A DNA stretch of 64,000 nucleotides from NCBI RefSeq assembly GCF_005239225.2, contig NC_133284.1, forward strand, positions 31,792,339 through 31,856,338, in the 5' to 3' direction. The DNA is from Populus alba (taxonomy: Eukaryota > Streptophyta > Magnoliopsida > Malpighiales > Salicaceae). Position numbers and translations under genes: made by a program. Shown here in pieces: positions 48,419 through 61,080 of the stretch. The notes beneath the pieces are model-generated. The model did no database searches and had not been told where the DNA came from. It saw nothing but the letters and a program-made list of their open reading frames with translations. Numbering within the stretch: the stretch's first letter is position 1; each line of letters begins with the position of its first letter.

Positions 48419-49028
48419 ATGAGCTTGAACTCAGTCTTTTCAAGATTCATCATCAAACCCAAAAACCCCGTTTTATCCACCCTAACAGCCTTCTGCACTA
48501 CAAACTCTCCAACACCCCTTCCTTTAAAAAATACCAAACTTTCAAGGAACAAAAAAGTAAACGTTGGGGGGGGGGGGGGGAAAGCTGATGCTGCTCAACT
48601 TAAACAGAACTGGTTAGACTCTCTCACTTTTCCTTTACCTGGTGAAACTGAGACTACAAATTTGGGTGGGGATGACTTGACCGGGAATAATGCGGGCACC
48701 ATTTGGGTTATCGGTATTGACCCTGATGTTTCTGGTGCTTTGGCACTATTGAAAATTGATGAGTCTGGTTGCTCTGCTCAGGTAATTTGTTTTTTCAGTT
48801 ACCCAATTTGGTTTTTGAGTTAAAGATTGTTGCTTTGAAGAAATTTAATGAAAATCTGTCTTAAAGTTTCTTGCTTTGGATTAGTAATAATGTCTTGTGT
48901 TAATTGATTGTTTGTTTGGTAGGTGTTTGATTCTCCTCACTTGAAAGTGATGGTTGGAAAAGGAATTCCAAAGCGGTTAGATGTTAAGTCTATTGTTCAG
49001 TTGATTCGTAGCTTTGATGCTCCGATTG
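48419..49028 (+). pseudogene. MOC1: MOC1-like Holliday junction resolvase, first two exons only
   Basis: MOC1 is a chloroplast RuvC-like nuclease that resolves recombination intermediates during plastid segregation. Exon 1 (48419-48781) gives a Ser/Thr/Lys-rich N-terminus suited to a transit peptide and the first catalytic motif WVIGIDPDVSGALALLK. Exon 2 (48923-49028) gives [20 protein letters not shown] and [14 protein letters not shown], ending at a good donor. The following exons, which should hold the remaining acidic catalytic residues, are not found; the next coding DNA is HMG-CoA lyase. Exon 1 has a 14-base G run at 48567-48580. The two exons look clean, so loss may be recent, or they may be spliced to something unusual. 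Confidence 0.72.
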
Positions 49029-49771
49029 GTACGTGACTACCTTTTGCAAAAAAATGTTAAACTTTTGTGAAATGAGTCAATGCTGGAGAATGTTTTTCAT
49101 CATTTTGATGTTTTTGAAAATATGAACCTTTTATGGTTCTAACATTGTAGTCTATTGCAACTGGTTTGAGATTAATGAGGTCTTGTTGAATTGAGTTGAG
49201 TTTATATGGTTCTTTTTGCAATTTGTTTGAGATTGAGTCTTAGTCTACTTAAGTAGAACTTTTATAGTTCTGTCAATGTTGCACATCACTTTTTCTCCCG
49301 TTGTTGAATTATTTTTTTAGTTTCATGGTCTTGGCTAGGTGGGCAGAAATTACTATATCTCTTTATCATACCGAAACCTCTCAATCCTGGATTTAGGGGA
49401 TCTGAAAAATCCAAGTTGTGAGGGGTGGGGGATTTTATTTCTGGGACTGTGTGTGGCTGTGGGATTATAAAAGGCCGTGTCTCCTTTGGAACTTGATGAA
49501 TAAATTAGTGAATGATGGTTGCCATTGTTCTGTCTGAAATCTTGAATTGAAATCATGAATTAATATAAATCACTAACATCAATTATTTACCCATGAAATA
49601 CCAATCTGAATTTATCATTGAAATAGAATTAAAATTATAGATCAATTCCATAATGTAGTCTTAATTTAGTACCATTTAATGCATGTACTTTTTTTTGCCC
49701 AAGATACCCAAATTTAGTACCATTTATATGTGGTTCTGATGCATATTTGTGTTAGTTACTTTTTTATACAG

Positions 49772-50687
49772 CTCCCCCACCATTGAGAGTGCAGTGCTGG
49801 ATAAATTTGTGAAGATCGTGGAAGCTGGTCCAAGGGATGGTCTGAACAATGAGAAAAATATTGTGCCTACAGATGTAAAGGTTGAATTGATTCATAGACT
49901 AGTATCTTCTAGGTTGCCAATTGCTGAGGCCACAAGTTTTGTTTCACCCAGATGGGTACCTCTGGTAATTTGATTAGGTTTTAATTGTAACTTCAAGTTT
50001 ATCTTATTTTGTAAATGTTTTTAGTGCAATTGAAACAGATCCAAGCGGTTTTGATCAACCTGTATTATGAAGCAGTGGTAGATGCTGTATAATAAGGAAA
50101 ATACTTGTGCGAATTGCTGGCATTGATCAGCCTCTTCAAAATGTTTTGATGTTTAAGGAGATGGAAGCTTTACCTTTGCTTTTGTACCAGACTCCAATGG
50201 TTCTTGATTGCCTGATTTCATTTATTGTCACCAAGTTGCACATTTTCTTCATCAGTTATTTTGCCTGCTTTCCATTGCAAAAATAAACCAAAATAGTAAT
50301 TGTCTGTTATCTGCAACTTGTGATTATTCAGTTTATAATACTCTTTTTGCAAACATGTATTCGTGTCTGAATACAAACTTGCCATCATCTCTTGTTCCTG
50401 GCATAACCCAGTTCTCAGGTAGTCTTTCTTTTAGGGCTCAGATATTCTCTTGATTTCCTTTTCCTTCTGTGATGCTAGTGGAGCTTCTTGTGTAGAATCC
50501 CCCTTGCAAATGATATTGCTCCTCTGTGAAAGGAAGTCATGGGTATTTTATTCAACAAATTTTTGGAGCTCTATTGTAATGACCTTTGCATCAGACGAAC
50601 ATTATCTCTTAGAAACATCTATATTCGCATTCATAACAAATATTTTTGTTTTTTTGTCTATTCTTTTTTATTGTAGCAAATAGTTAC

Positions 50688-50750
<63 letters not shown>

Positions 50751-51624
50751 TATGAATATGAATATATCTTGCTTTCCAGCTATTCATTGACGTCCTTTTC
50801 CTCTTTGTTTTGTTGCCCGCTTATAGTTAGCAGATGCAAGAGATGTGAGGGCTCTGAGTTGCCTGTTCTGACACCTATTTTTGTTTTCTGTCTTCATGTG
50901 CATGTGAGGGCTTTTGTTCCCATGCTTGAAGTTGTAATGGCTGTTGTTCCTGTCGAGAAACTTTCCGTCCACTTCCATGATACTTATGGGCAATATCTTC
51001 CAAATATTTATGTGTCCCTCCAGGTAAGCATTGGGGAACTCAGAACCTTGCCATGGTAGAACCGTATTTAGGGAGGCATACAATTGGACTGCTTGTTATA
51101 TGCTCTCCTCTCCTCTTTACACTGGACAACTGTATAGTTGTATCTTAATAGAGTAGATAGTCTAATCTGACCAACTAAATATGAGCATAAATGTTTGTGG
51201 TAGTAATCATCTGACTAAACTGGAAGAGCATATTGGACTGAAGTGCTAATCCCCATCTGTGGAGGATGTGCTCTTTTCTGTACTCATCCAACACAATTTT
51301 TTAAAATTTGTCTTTATTTTTTATTTTCTGTCATCTATCTGATCTGCCAACAATTGTCATTTATATTATCAACAGGTGGGGATTAGCACAGTGGACTCTT
51401 CTATTGCGGGTTTAGGTGGATGTCCATATGCAAAAGGAGCATCAGGCAATGTTGCTACTGAAGATGTTGTCTACATGCTTCATGGACTTGGTGTGATAAC
51501 CAACGTGGATCTGGTGAAACTCCTCTCTGCTGGGGATTTCATTTGCATGGATTTAGGTTGTCCATCCGGATCAAAGACAGCTGTGGCTTTAAGCCAAGTT
51601 ACAGCCGATGCCTCTAAGATATAA
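49772..51624 (+). pseudogene. HMGCL: hydroxymethylglutaryl-CoA lyase, internally deleted
   Basis: HMG-CoA lyase splits HMG-CoA into acetyl-CoA and acetoacetate in mitochondrial leucine breakdown. Surviving pieces: 49772-49964 ([43 protein letters not shown]); 50827-51023, fusing LADARDV and LPVLTP to the much later VPMLEVVMAVVPVEKL and HFHDTYGQ; and 51376-51624, the C-terminus with the signature [20 protein letters not shown] and ending TADASKI. Roughly the middle third of the enzyme is absent, and the 50827 piece is frameshifted within its first 45 bases. GPRDGL and the signature cysteine remain, but the barrel cannot form. The N-terminal targeting exons are also missing. Confidence 0.82.
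50692..50748. repeat. compound (CT)n(AT)n microsatellite
   Basis: About ten CT units followed by about sixteen AT units, in the space between two HMG-CoA lyase remnants. Confidence 0.9.
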
Positions 51625-53040
51625 GACGTTTCAGCTATGCATGTTTATACCAGATAAACTATTCAGCTGTCTTGTGTGTATGCTTTCTATACAGTGAAGA
51701 ATAAAACAAACCCAGAGCTATATATATAAATTCAGTAATTATAATCTGTAGCAAAATATTGAACACATTCTAATATTTGCTTTCAGAGCAGAAGCTGCCC
51801 GTGGCAGCAAATAGAAAGGGGAAGGCTGCTAACTTTGATAATGAGATATTATCAGCACTATGGTTATGCTTTACATCTGCTTGCCCCTCTTGACTTCTAC
51901 TTCATGATCGCAGCTCTTTTAGGAAAGGAATGTTGCGGGTGGAAGGCATAGTGAATGATGAAACACGGCATCCAAATCACCACTATTTGCTCCCTATTTG
52001 GAAGTCAAGGTAATTGATTACTTATGAATCTTTTGTTGTGCTGGAAAGATCAATGGTAGATTAACTGTGCCAGGCGCTCACTAGATGATCACCATGTTTG
52101 CTCATTAAAGGAGAGCAAGAAAAACGAAGCAACTGAGATCTTCGAAGTCCATGAGGAATGTTAAAGAGAGAGAAGAGGAGACGTGAAGTAAGTAGACATG
52201 CCAATAGGCAATGGTCCCGTGCCCACGAGTGGCTGGCAATAATGCTCATTGCTCAACTGCAGTAGGGAACTGGGGATTCAGTATCCAGTTTTTCTCTTGT
52301 TAAATCTTTCCGTTCAAAATGGTGGCTTCGTTTTTTTTCTTAGTTGGCTTCCACAGGATTACGTTTTAACCACACAAATCTCATTTCAAGAACTTGCATC
52401 TGAATCCATTTTTCCTCTACTATATTTGGAAATATCGAAGTGAATTTGACAATATCTCGTCCCGCCTGCTTAACCTTGATATCATGATAAGAAAACAGGA
52501 ATAGAAAATTAGGACTGTAAACATTTTTTTTGTTTCTGGTTTGGAATTGTGGTAGCGATTTAAAATGTTTTTTTGTTTATAAATATATTAAAATAATATA
52601 TATTTTTTATTTTTAAAAAATTATTTCTAATATTAACACATTATCATCTTGAGCTTATGCAATTCCATGCCAATGATCGCGTTTGCAACACTTAGACACC
52701 ATGTTGCTCATCTCTTCTTTTTGTGTGATGACATACCACTTGGATTCATTTTCCTTCACTTGTTGAGAGTTGCCTGGGCCAAGAAATAAGGCGCATGGGG
52801 CTACAAGGTGTGATAGTTTATGGAAGTAGTTGAGACCCCAATGATGGTAGAGCACCATGACCTTGACCAGCAAGAAAAAGCTAAACAAAAAGCAAATAAA
52901 TAAAGGGAGTGATCACTCTAATTGCTTGCCCAGTACCAACATATAATTCTCTGCCTCAATGATGCCTATTACACTCACAGCCACACTGTCTGATCGTGCC
53001 ATTCTTTTCTGCTCCTAAGCCAGTCAAAGGCATTCAGAGT

Positions 53041-53245
53041 ATATTTGGTAGTGTGCTAGTGTTTGCTTTTTAAATAACTTTTCATGCCGAAATACATGCT
53101 AATGATATTTTTTTTATTTTTTAAAAATCATTTTTGACATCAGCACATCAAAACGATTCAAAACATACAAACCATATTAAATTTTAGTAAAATAAAAAAA
53201 TTTAAATTTTATGAAAATACCGTTTGCACCGCGTTCCCAAACGCT
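53041..53245. mobile_element. MITE, CCCAAAC-ended, Salicaceae type
   Basis: Opens ATATTTGGTAGTGTGCTAGTG and closes ACCGCGTTCCCAAACGC. Its interior (GACATCAGCACATCAAAACG) matches what I remember of a very common poplar/willow element. No transposase. The ends are imperfect inverted repeats and I could not fix a target duplication. Confidence 0.65.
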
Positions 53246-55642
53246 CTTTCAGCCCACTCAATACAGTCTTCACATTGCTCACAGCTTCAACCTTGTAGAG
53301 TGGTGGGTGCATTTTGTAATGCAACTGATCATAATGTATACGATCCTTCTTTTTATTGTGCGCATACACTGCATGGCTTGCCTAATATTCCCCAGTGTTT
53401 ACTGCCTAGCTTATTAATTAGCTCAAGTAAATGCTAGTTGCAAGAGAGAAAAGATCAGGAGCCGATCGAGTTCACTCATTGATTATGACTGATTGAGGCA
53501 TTGAAACACGAGTCAGGTGTAAGCACTACTTAAGATTTAGATCTACAGCTGGTCTTGATAAAGATACGCACGGAGGTCTCCTTTTTATTCATTGCAATTC
53601 ATAACAGAGCAGCATTAGAGGGACATTTCGATGACTTGGTGTTCAAGCAAGAGAGGACATTCCTTCCCTTTTGCACAAGTGTGGCTGTTGCAGATCTGCA
53701 TGGACATTCAAATGACTGTACGGTACTCTAAAGTACCAAGGCAGTAAGGTGATTCTTGGCCCGGATAATTAACAATTCGATCAATCCTTGCCTGCCTAGG
53801 CATTGGTCTTTTTTCTCATCTTCATATATTCTTTGGACTGAACCCTGATTTTAACAAGGCAACCTGCCTCGTAAATGGGTTTTTACATTTATTAATCAAA
53901 TTCTCACTGTCGTTAAAAAAAAAAAAAAAAAAAACATGTTCTCATTATTACCTATCAATAAACTATAAGAATAATTCTTTATACTACAGCAACAAGGATT
54001 TTACATAATTAATTCGTTATTAGGATAGCAAAAATATGTCAACAAAACAGAAAAAGGAAGCTGTAGCAAACACTGTGCACATAGATACAAGAAACTTTTC
54101 ATAGCAACACGTAAATTATGATTTTGTCGTGTTTTGATTTTGAGTGTGGTCTGGTCTTTTTCAATAGTCAATTGATCATTAAAGAATTGTCAAAGGTTAT
54201 TATTGTTTTTCTAACTTTTTTTAAATAAGTTAAATTACTTATTTATCCCTAGATTAAAAAATTATGAACTGTTAGGCAAATATATTTTTTTCTTTTTGTT
54301 TTTTTATAAAACAGTAATAAAACTTTTTTACCTTTAGAATCGAAAAAAAAAAATTAGGTAAATGTTCAAAGCGATTTTATTTTTTTACATGGGTTTTTGG
54401 TTAATTTCTTAATCATAAAGGGTGTTTTGAGTTTTTTTACACTTAATAATTAATTTTCAAACAAAAAAGCTATAGGTATATGGTTTTACATGTTAGAACA
54501 TGAGAGGTATCCATACCTTTTAGGCATGTCCACACCTTTTGGGCAGGGTATGTAGCTTCTCTTGATGGCCAAATTTATTGTTCCATTGTGTCTCTAGAAG
54601 AGTTGTCTCAGCTTTTTTCTTTTAGTGTGGTGCATGACGACGAATCATGAATGGTTTGTCATTGATGATCTTTTTTTCTCTCTCTTCTAGAGAAATTAAA
54701 ATGCATGTTTATCATATTTTCTTTTTATGTTTCAGTTTTAGTCCTTATGTTTTTTATTGTTTATTTTTGTCCTCGGCCTTTTAAGAAAAGTTTTTATGTT
54801 TTTAATTTATTTCTTAAATTATAATTTGTCATATTTTTTTTTCAATTCGCTCATTATTCTTTTGATTTTTGATTGGCTCTTTTGTTAAAGTTTTGTTGTT
54901 TTTCAACTTCATCCTTCAATCAAAATTTATGTCGTTTTATTCTCTCTCTCATTCTTTTAATTTCTTTTTTCTTTTGTTAAAGTTTTTTCCTTTTTAATTT
55001 AACCCTACAATTTGAATTTTCTACATTCCCTCTAATTTATTTCTTTATTTATTTTCACTCTTATTCTTTTATTATAGTTTTTTGTGTGATTAATGTTTTT
55101 CCTAATTTCATCATTCGGTGTCTGATTTGTTCGGGGTTGGGCTTCATGATTTTTTTATTTGTCATGCTTCTGATCTAATAATACAAGTCGTGAGTTTAAG
55201 AGTTAATATAGTAATGAATCCTTTTTTTTTTCTCATTCTCTTTTATGATTTTATCATTCTACATTATTATTTTATAAAAAAATTGGTTTTATGGCTATCT
55301 TTAACTTCTTTTCTATCAGTTTATCTCGGTTACATACTTTTTTAAATAGAGGTCCTTTAAAAAAAAATGTATTTAATTTTTTGAAGAATTGTTTTTAATT
55401 TTATACAAATAAGCTTTATTTTATTAAAAAAATCATTATTTTGAAATAATATTTATAACATGTTCAGCCTTGTATAATATTTTTTTTATTTTATTTAATT
55501 CACTTAGTTTCATCAATGTTTCTCTTTTTATTATCTTTTATTGATTTTAATAAACAAATTCAGTAGACATAAATAGATAGATCTCATTTTACGAGATCAA
55601 ATATCTTGATCTACAACCATCTTTGTAGTTAATCTTTTCAGT

Positions 55643-55692
55643 TTTGTTTTTAGTTAGTGTTAATGGCTTTGTTTTTAGTTAGTGTTAATGGC
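55643..55692. repeat. 25-bp perfect tandem duplication
   Basis: 55643-55667 and 55668-55692 are identical (TTTGTTTTTAGTTAGTGTTA…). Confidence 0.9.
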
Positions 55693-55868
55693 TTTGTTTT
55701 GTTTGTTTACATAAATGATTATAAATTTATTTGATTAGATGTCTGGATAGACTTTTTAATTTACACTTTGAATTTTCTTATACAAGGAAACATATCGAAA
55801 TAACATGTATACTAGGGATTTATTTTTTAAAAAAATAAGTGCAAGTCAAATAGTTAGTTATAATGTAA

Positions 55869-57092
55869 ACTAAAAGAGGTGGTGTTTTTTCTATGCACCA
55901 CCTCACAAAACACTATTCATTTTAATGTTTTTTTTTTCTTTCTAAATCTATATATTTTTTTTAATTTTGTACTTCAATAATTAGTTTATTGGAGATTGGG
56001 TTTCATCATTTATTGTGATTTACTTTTATACGTGGTTAGCTCGGTTTCATAACCTATATCATAGGTTTGACGAGTTAACTCGATTGATTCAAGCTTTTTT
56101 GTCTTTTTTTAATAGATAATTTTTTTTTCAATTTTATCCTTCAACATTGAGTTGATTGAGAATTAAATTTTATGATTTATTTTGATTTGTTTTCTATAAG
56201 ATTATCTTAGTCTCATGACTCGGGTTGCAAGTTTGGTGGGTTAACCTAATTAACTTGAGTTTTTTTTTATCTTTTTTTTTTTAAATTTATATTTTTTCAA
56301 TCTCATTCTTCAACATAGAGTTGATTATGAATTATGCTTCATGATTTACTTTGATTTGCTTTCTATGAGATTATCCAAGTCTTATGACTCGAGTCACGTA
56401 TTTTGCGGATTAACCTAGTAAAATCAAGATGTTTTTATTGTTTCTTGTTTTTATATTTGGTTTTTTTTTTTAAATTTCAACCTCCAACAATAAATTTATT
56501 AAAAATTAGGCTTCATAATTTTGTTTTTATTTTCTTTTTATAAGGTTATCCTAGTCTTATGACCCTGGTCATGGGTTTGGCAGGTTAATCTGAGTTGAAT
56601 CAGGTCATTTTTTTATTTACTTTTTATAAGGTTATCCTTATTTCATGACTCAGGTCATGAGTTTGATAAGTTAACTAAAGTCAAATTGTTTTTTTATTTT
56701 TTAATTTTATTATTCAATATTGGATTGATTGGGAATTAAGCTTCATAATTTATTTTGATTTGCTTTATATAAAGTTATTATGGTCTCATGATCTAAATTG
56801 GGGGTTTAGCAAGTTAACTCGGGTTGACCTGGATCGATTTAATATGTTGTTGTTTCAATATTACTTTTTAAAAAAGATGTTGTCTTGAATTTTTGCTAAT
56901 CAAATAATGTTTTTCCAAGTCGTCCGGGTTATCATGGAACCCATCAAGTTGATTAGGTCATACGAGGTCAACCTCCACATAAATTAATTTTTTTTATAAG
57001 AAAAATGTCAGTAATGCCTAGAATTTTATTTTTTTTGCATGTTCAAAAAAATTTGATTGAACCCATGGTGAAAGCACAGGCTAAGGATCTAG
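55869..57092 (+). mobile_element. Helitron-like unit, non-autonomous, plus orientation
   Basis: The 5' end reads ACTAAAAGAGGTGGTG, close to the TCTAAAAGGCGTGGG termini of the 34.7-39.3-kb cluster, and has a 9-bp-arm hairpin at 55876-55884/55896-55904. The body repeats motifs like GGGTTAACC with ATGACTCGGGT, the reverse complement of those in the cluster. The 3' end is a decayed hairpin (CCCATGGTGAAAGCACAGG), then CTAG at 57089-57092 and a T. It is older than the cluster. Confidence 0.55.
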
Positions 57093-59318
57093 TTTGTTCT
57101 AGAAAAATATCAGATGGCCTTAAGAATCTAATCAAATTACCTTACATTTAAAGTATGATTCATTCATTTACCAAAAAAAAAAAAATAGTATGATCATTCA
57201 ACATTAAACACATTATTTATGCGCACAACCACGACTGAGATAAATGTCAAAAGCATAAATATGTTACTATGCATATAATTCTTAGAAGTCCGCTGATCAA
57301 TTATATTTTCTTATAAGTATATATGGTTTTTCACCCTTCTAATGGATTTAATATGTATATGAAAAGATATATAACATATAGTATGTTGGAAGAAAATTAG
57401 TATAGTAAGAGTTTATGGACAACAAAGCCAAGATAAAAACTAAAGAACAAGAAGAATATTTTTAGAAGAAGGGGTGATTTATTAAGTGTTTTCTTTTTAA
57501 TACACCGATTTTTTTTTTTCCTCTAATACACTTATGCTCTATGTTTCTAAGTACAAGCCTATTTACCGTCTTAAAGTCCTAGACAATTAAATAACTAAAC
57601 TGATACAAATAAAAAAACATATTATGAATAGAAAAAGTAATTCTAATGACTTAACTAGTTAATTGTTTCTTAACCGGTCAACTAATTCATTTAATTTAAT
57701 TGGTTGATCAATTTTGAATTAATAGATCAATTTCTTTGTTTTTCAAAAAAAACCAAAAAACATGTTTTCTTTTAATATCTTTCTTTAAATTTGATTTCTC
57801 ATAACCATTAAAATATCTCTCGTCTCAATAAAAATATCATTTTTAAATAGTTTAGTGAATATTAAAACGACATGGCATCCTTTAATTTTCAATGACAGAC
57901 ATGTATTAGATATACAGTAACTTTTGAGTTAAAAGTTAAAAAGATTTTATTTACAAAATTCATGACATGTTAAAAAAAAAAAAAGAAATATGGTGAAAGA
58001 AAGGAGGGTAGTCTTCAGTTTTCATTTCCAGTAATTTAAAAGTTATGTGAGGAGTAGCTAACATCAATTATCCATGACTTTCATGTATTAGCTTTTCTAT
58101 AATGTGATTATGTAAAGTGAACGAAGACAACATCATTCTCTAGGAAAAAAAGATCACGCCATGTGTAAACTCTCCCCCTACCTTCGTGGCCCACCGCCGG
58201 TCAGCTCCTACCAGTTTGACCATTTTGAATTTTGTTAGATCTTTCTATCTTTTTTATTTTTTTTAATTTCTTTAAAATGATCATTCTAAGAAATTCAATT
58301 AAAAGAAAATATAAAATTTACTTCACAAAAATTATATTTCAAACTTAATTTTTTTAATAAACTTCACAATATAAAACATAATTTGATATATTATTAAACA
58401 TCTAATTATATTTTTTACACCATAAACACAAAAACTAATACTAAACAAACACACCCCAAATCTTCATTAAACCTCAAATTTAAAAATAAAAATAAAACAT
58501 TTCAAGGGAATGATCAAAGCCCACATATATTATGATAAAACATTACAACATGCACAATAAATTAATTGCAGCAAAAACTTACAAACACCTTTCATTTTCA
58601 ATTTTTTTTTTTGTGTGTTTTGGTTTTCTAATGTTAACATGTGCTTCTCCACTGACCAGTCAGTACACCTGAAACCAACTAGAAAAACTTACAAACACTT
58701 CCACACGAGTACACAGCGAACAAGCTGGCTTCTCGCAAAAGCCACCCCTTGAATATTGCAGCAAATCAAAGCGAAAATACATTGGGGAAAGATTAATTTG
58801 GATCAATAATCACCTGACATGAGAATATTTATTAACCTTAGGTCGACACTTTCTCTGTCCCTCTCTTATCTTTTGTTGTAGATATACGCAACATATCTAA
58901 AATCTGCCAGCATAAACTGCAACTCTCCCCCTCCCTCCCTCCCTCCTTCCCTCTGGTCCGTGTATGAGAGTTTCTCAAGGAAAACATGGGCTCTGAAAAT
59001 CTGTATCCAAACTCTCTCTGCGCCATATTTATCGTTTCCTTTGAGGCATCGAGACCTATGCATTTTGACTCCTACCTCTCATTGACTAGCCTCATTTTCA
59101 CAAGCTCAAACTCCTAAGAAACCCACCAGAAACACGCACTGAAACAAAAGTCTCCCATTACAAACCACACCCAGCTTTCTTGTACTTTTCTCTTGAGATT
59201 CCTTTTAAAGGGCCTTTAAAATCAGATCCAAGGAGGAAATTCCTTTCTCTTTTCCGTTTTTTTATAGGGTTTTGGGCCAAGAATTGTATGCATGGTCTGA
59301 GTTACATATAGGTATAGA
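57093..59318. other. upstream region of the CLE gene
   Basis: No gene recognised. AT-rich to about 58140, then more balanced. A CCCT repeat lies at about 58926-58953. The last few hundred bases probably hold the CLE promoter and leader. Confidence 0.5.
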
Positions 59319-59591
59319 ATGAGGCAGCTGATGAGTTTGAGAAAAGAGTTGGCTTGCTTAGCAGTCATATTTTTTATACTTGTGCTGTTAGAGACTTCAT
59401 CTCTTCCTGATAGGTACTCAGCCAGATATGGAAGCTCCAAAAATACTGGGTCTACATCTCAGTTAATGATGGGTCCTGTTAAATCCCATGGTGGTGGCCT
59501 AAGAGGAGACAAAGATGAAGGAGGTGATGCAACTTTGGGTGATGAAAAGAGGAAAATCTTCACAGGTCCCAATCCTTTGCACAATAGGTGA
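59319..59591 (+). CDS. CLE-family signalling peptide precursor (CLE25/26-like)
   Basis: Encodes a secreted precursor cut to a short CLE peptide that is sensed by leucine-rich-repeat receptor kinases. It has 90 residues: an N-terminal signal sequence with hydrophobic core LACLAVIFFILVLLETSS (about residues 12-29), a variable Gly/Lys/Asp-rich middle, and the C-terminal CLE box KRKIFTGPNPLHNR. Family-diagnostic residues are the first Arg, the central G-P-N-P and H-N; the final Arg after HN is as in CLE25-type precursors. IFTG replaces the more common VPxG, so the usually conserved proline at position 4 is Phe. The stop TGA follows AGG directly, and AG|GTGAGT there is also a good splice donor, so a longer spliced form is possible. 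ATG 59319 is chosen because it precedes the signal sequence; Met5 is an alternative. Confidence 0.88.
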   Translation: MRQLMSLRKELACLAVIFFILVLLETSSLPDRYSARYGSSKNTGSTSQLMMGPVKSHGGGLRGDKDEGGDATLGDEKRKIFTGPNPLHNR

Positions 59592-60872
59592 GTATCTAGA
59601 GAAAGCATGATGTATCTTCGTATATGTATGGTTTATGAAGCCATGTCATTTTCTATTTTTTAAAGCTTTTTTTGTTTGTTAATTATCATATTAAGAAATT
59701 GTTTGGTGCAGTAGTTGAATTATTATTTTGTTAATTTTTTATTTTTTTAAATAATAATTTTCTTTATATATATTCATGAATTGTTTTGACGTGGTAGTAT
59801 GAAAAATAAATTTTAAAAAATTAAATTAAGTATTATTTTAATATATTATAAAATAAGAAATATCTCTAATTAAACTTTATCTTTTCCGTAAATATATTGA
59901 GTTGTATCATGTAGTCTCAGTTAAAATGCATAAAGATCGAAGTTTTTTTAATATATTTGACGTATAAATAGAAAGAAATTAAATTTATCCATGAACAAAG
60001 TACCATTATTACTGCTGCCATTAATGGAGTTGTTACAAGGACTACCAGACAAAATTTATTTTGGGTTCAGGGTTTCCCTCTCGATTGCTGTGAATTGATT
60101 AGTCATAGATAAAAATAAATTTATTAATTAATATCTTAAAAATAAATACTTAAATATATAGATAAAAATGGTAGTTATCTTCTTTCATTGATAGCAGCAC
60201 AGTCTTCTTCTACGCAGCGTATAAGAGAGCTAGACTTCTGCATGAATCATGTTGGTTTCCGACTGCGTGTAGCGTGAAATAAGAATAGTTTCTTTTTTCT
60301 TTAAGAATATCTGTTTAATTATTCATCCATAAGATAGACCAGAGTAAACTAGCTGTTGATTGTCGATGAAATCAAGAGTATTATTAGTTTATTTATTTAC
60401 ATGATCCGTCGCCAAAAAGCATTGTTTTATCCGGAGAGATGGTTGAGCTCTTCCATTTTCTTGATCCCAGTCTTCGAGGCTTATCCCAGAAAACTTTGTG
60501 AAACACTGAAGCTAGTGAGGGTGCGTGTTTACTGTTTACGTGCGCGGTGAGATGCTGCATTTTTACAAGACGCAAAACAAACTCATACACATGGGCCGAC
60601 AACCCATAAGCAACTTAAGCCTATAATTTGGATCACGTGCGAGTCGAAGGGGACAAGATCATGAGAACAAAGGGAGAGCGGCAAATATAGAGGGCCTACA
60701 TTATATGATTGTGCCTTTTCTCACCTCGTCTGCGTCGCGTTGGTGACCAAGAAGTTCCGAAGGAGAAGGCACAAATACCTTCACAAATTGATCGTTTCAC
60801 CTGTAATTCTGCTCTAAGTAGATTCCTAACCTTTTAAAACTCACAATCAATTGCGAAACTAGAGGTTTAGTT
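59592..60872. other. 3' flank of the CLE gene and spacer
   Basis: About 59700-59890 is AT-rich and MITE-like (GTTTGGTGCAGTAG near its start). No gene recognised. A CACGTG G-box core lies at about 60632. Confidence 0.45.
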
Positions 60873-61046
60873 CTAATCCAAGTGTCCGCTAACAACATAA
60901 CTAAGCCGCCTCTGAAGCATGGATGAACCAAGCTGACCACCTCCATGGTTGCTCCAAATCTGTGTTCTTTCCTTGTCCATCTTTTGCAATGTCAAGCAAA
61001 CTTGATCCTTGTCATGCTTGCATCGAAGCGGGACGTATCTAGCCTG
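60873..61046 (-). other. exon-like open frame, unassigned
   Basis: On the minus strand an acceptor-like ATTGTAG at about 61053-61047 is followed by 57 open codons and a TAG. The reading is well mixed for such AT-rich DNA (YVPLRCKHDKDQVCLTLQKM, then DKERTQIWSNHGGGQLGSS). I do not recognise the family. It could be the last exon of a minus-strand gene or a gene relic. Confidence 0.3.
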
Positions 61047-61080
61047 CTACAATTCTTTGTGCGATGAAATCATACACAGT

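Larger units (their letters stand above)
51625..55868. other. 4.2-kb intergenic region
   Basis: No gene could be supported. 51625-51720 may be old 3' UTR of the lyase remnant. A MITE lies at 53041-53245 and a partial one at about 52540-52640. 54100-55860 is T-rich with diverged repeat fragments. Confidence 0.5.
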
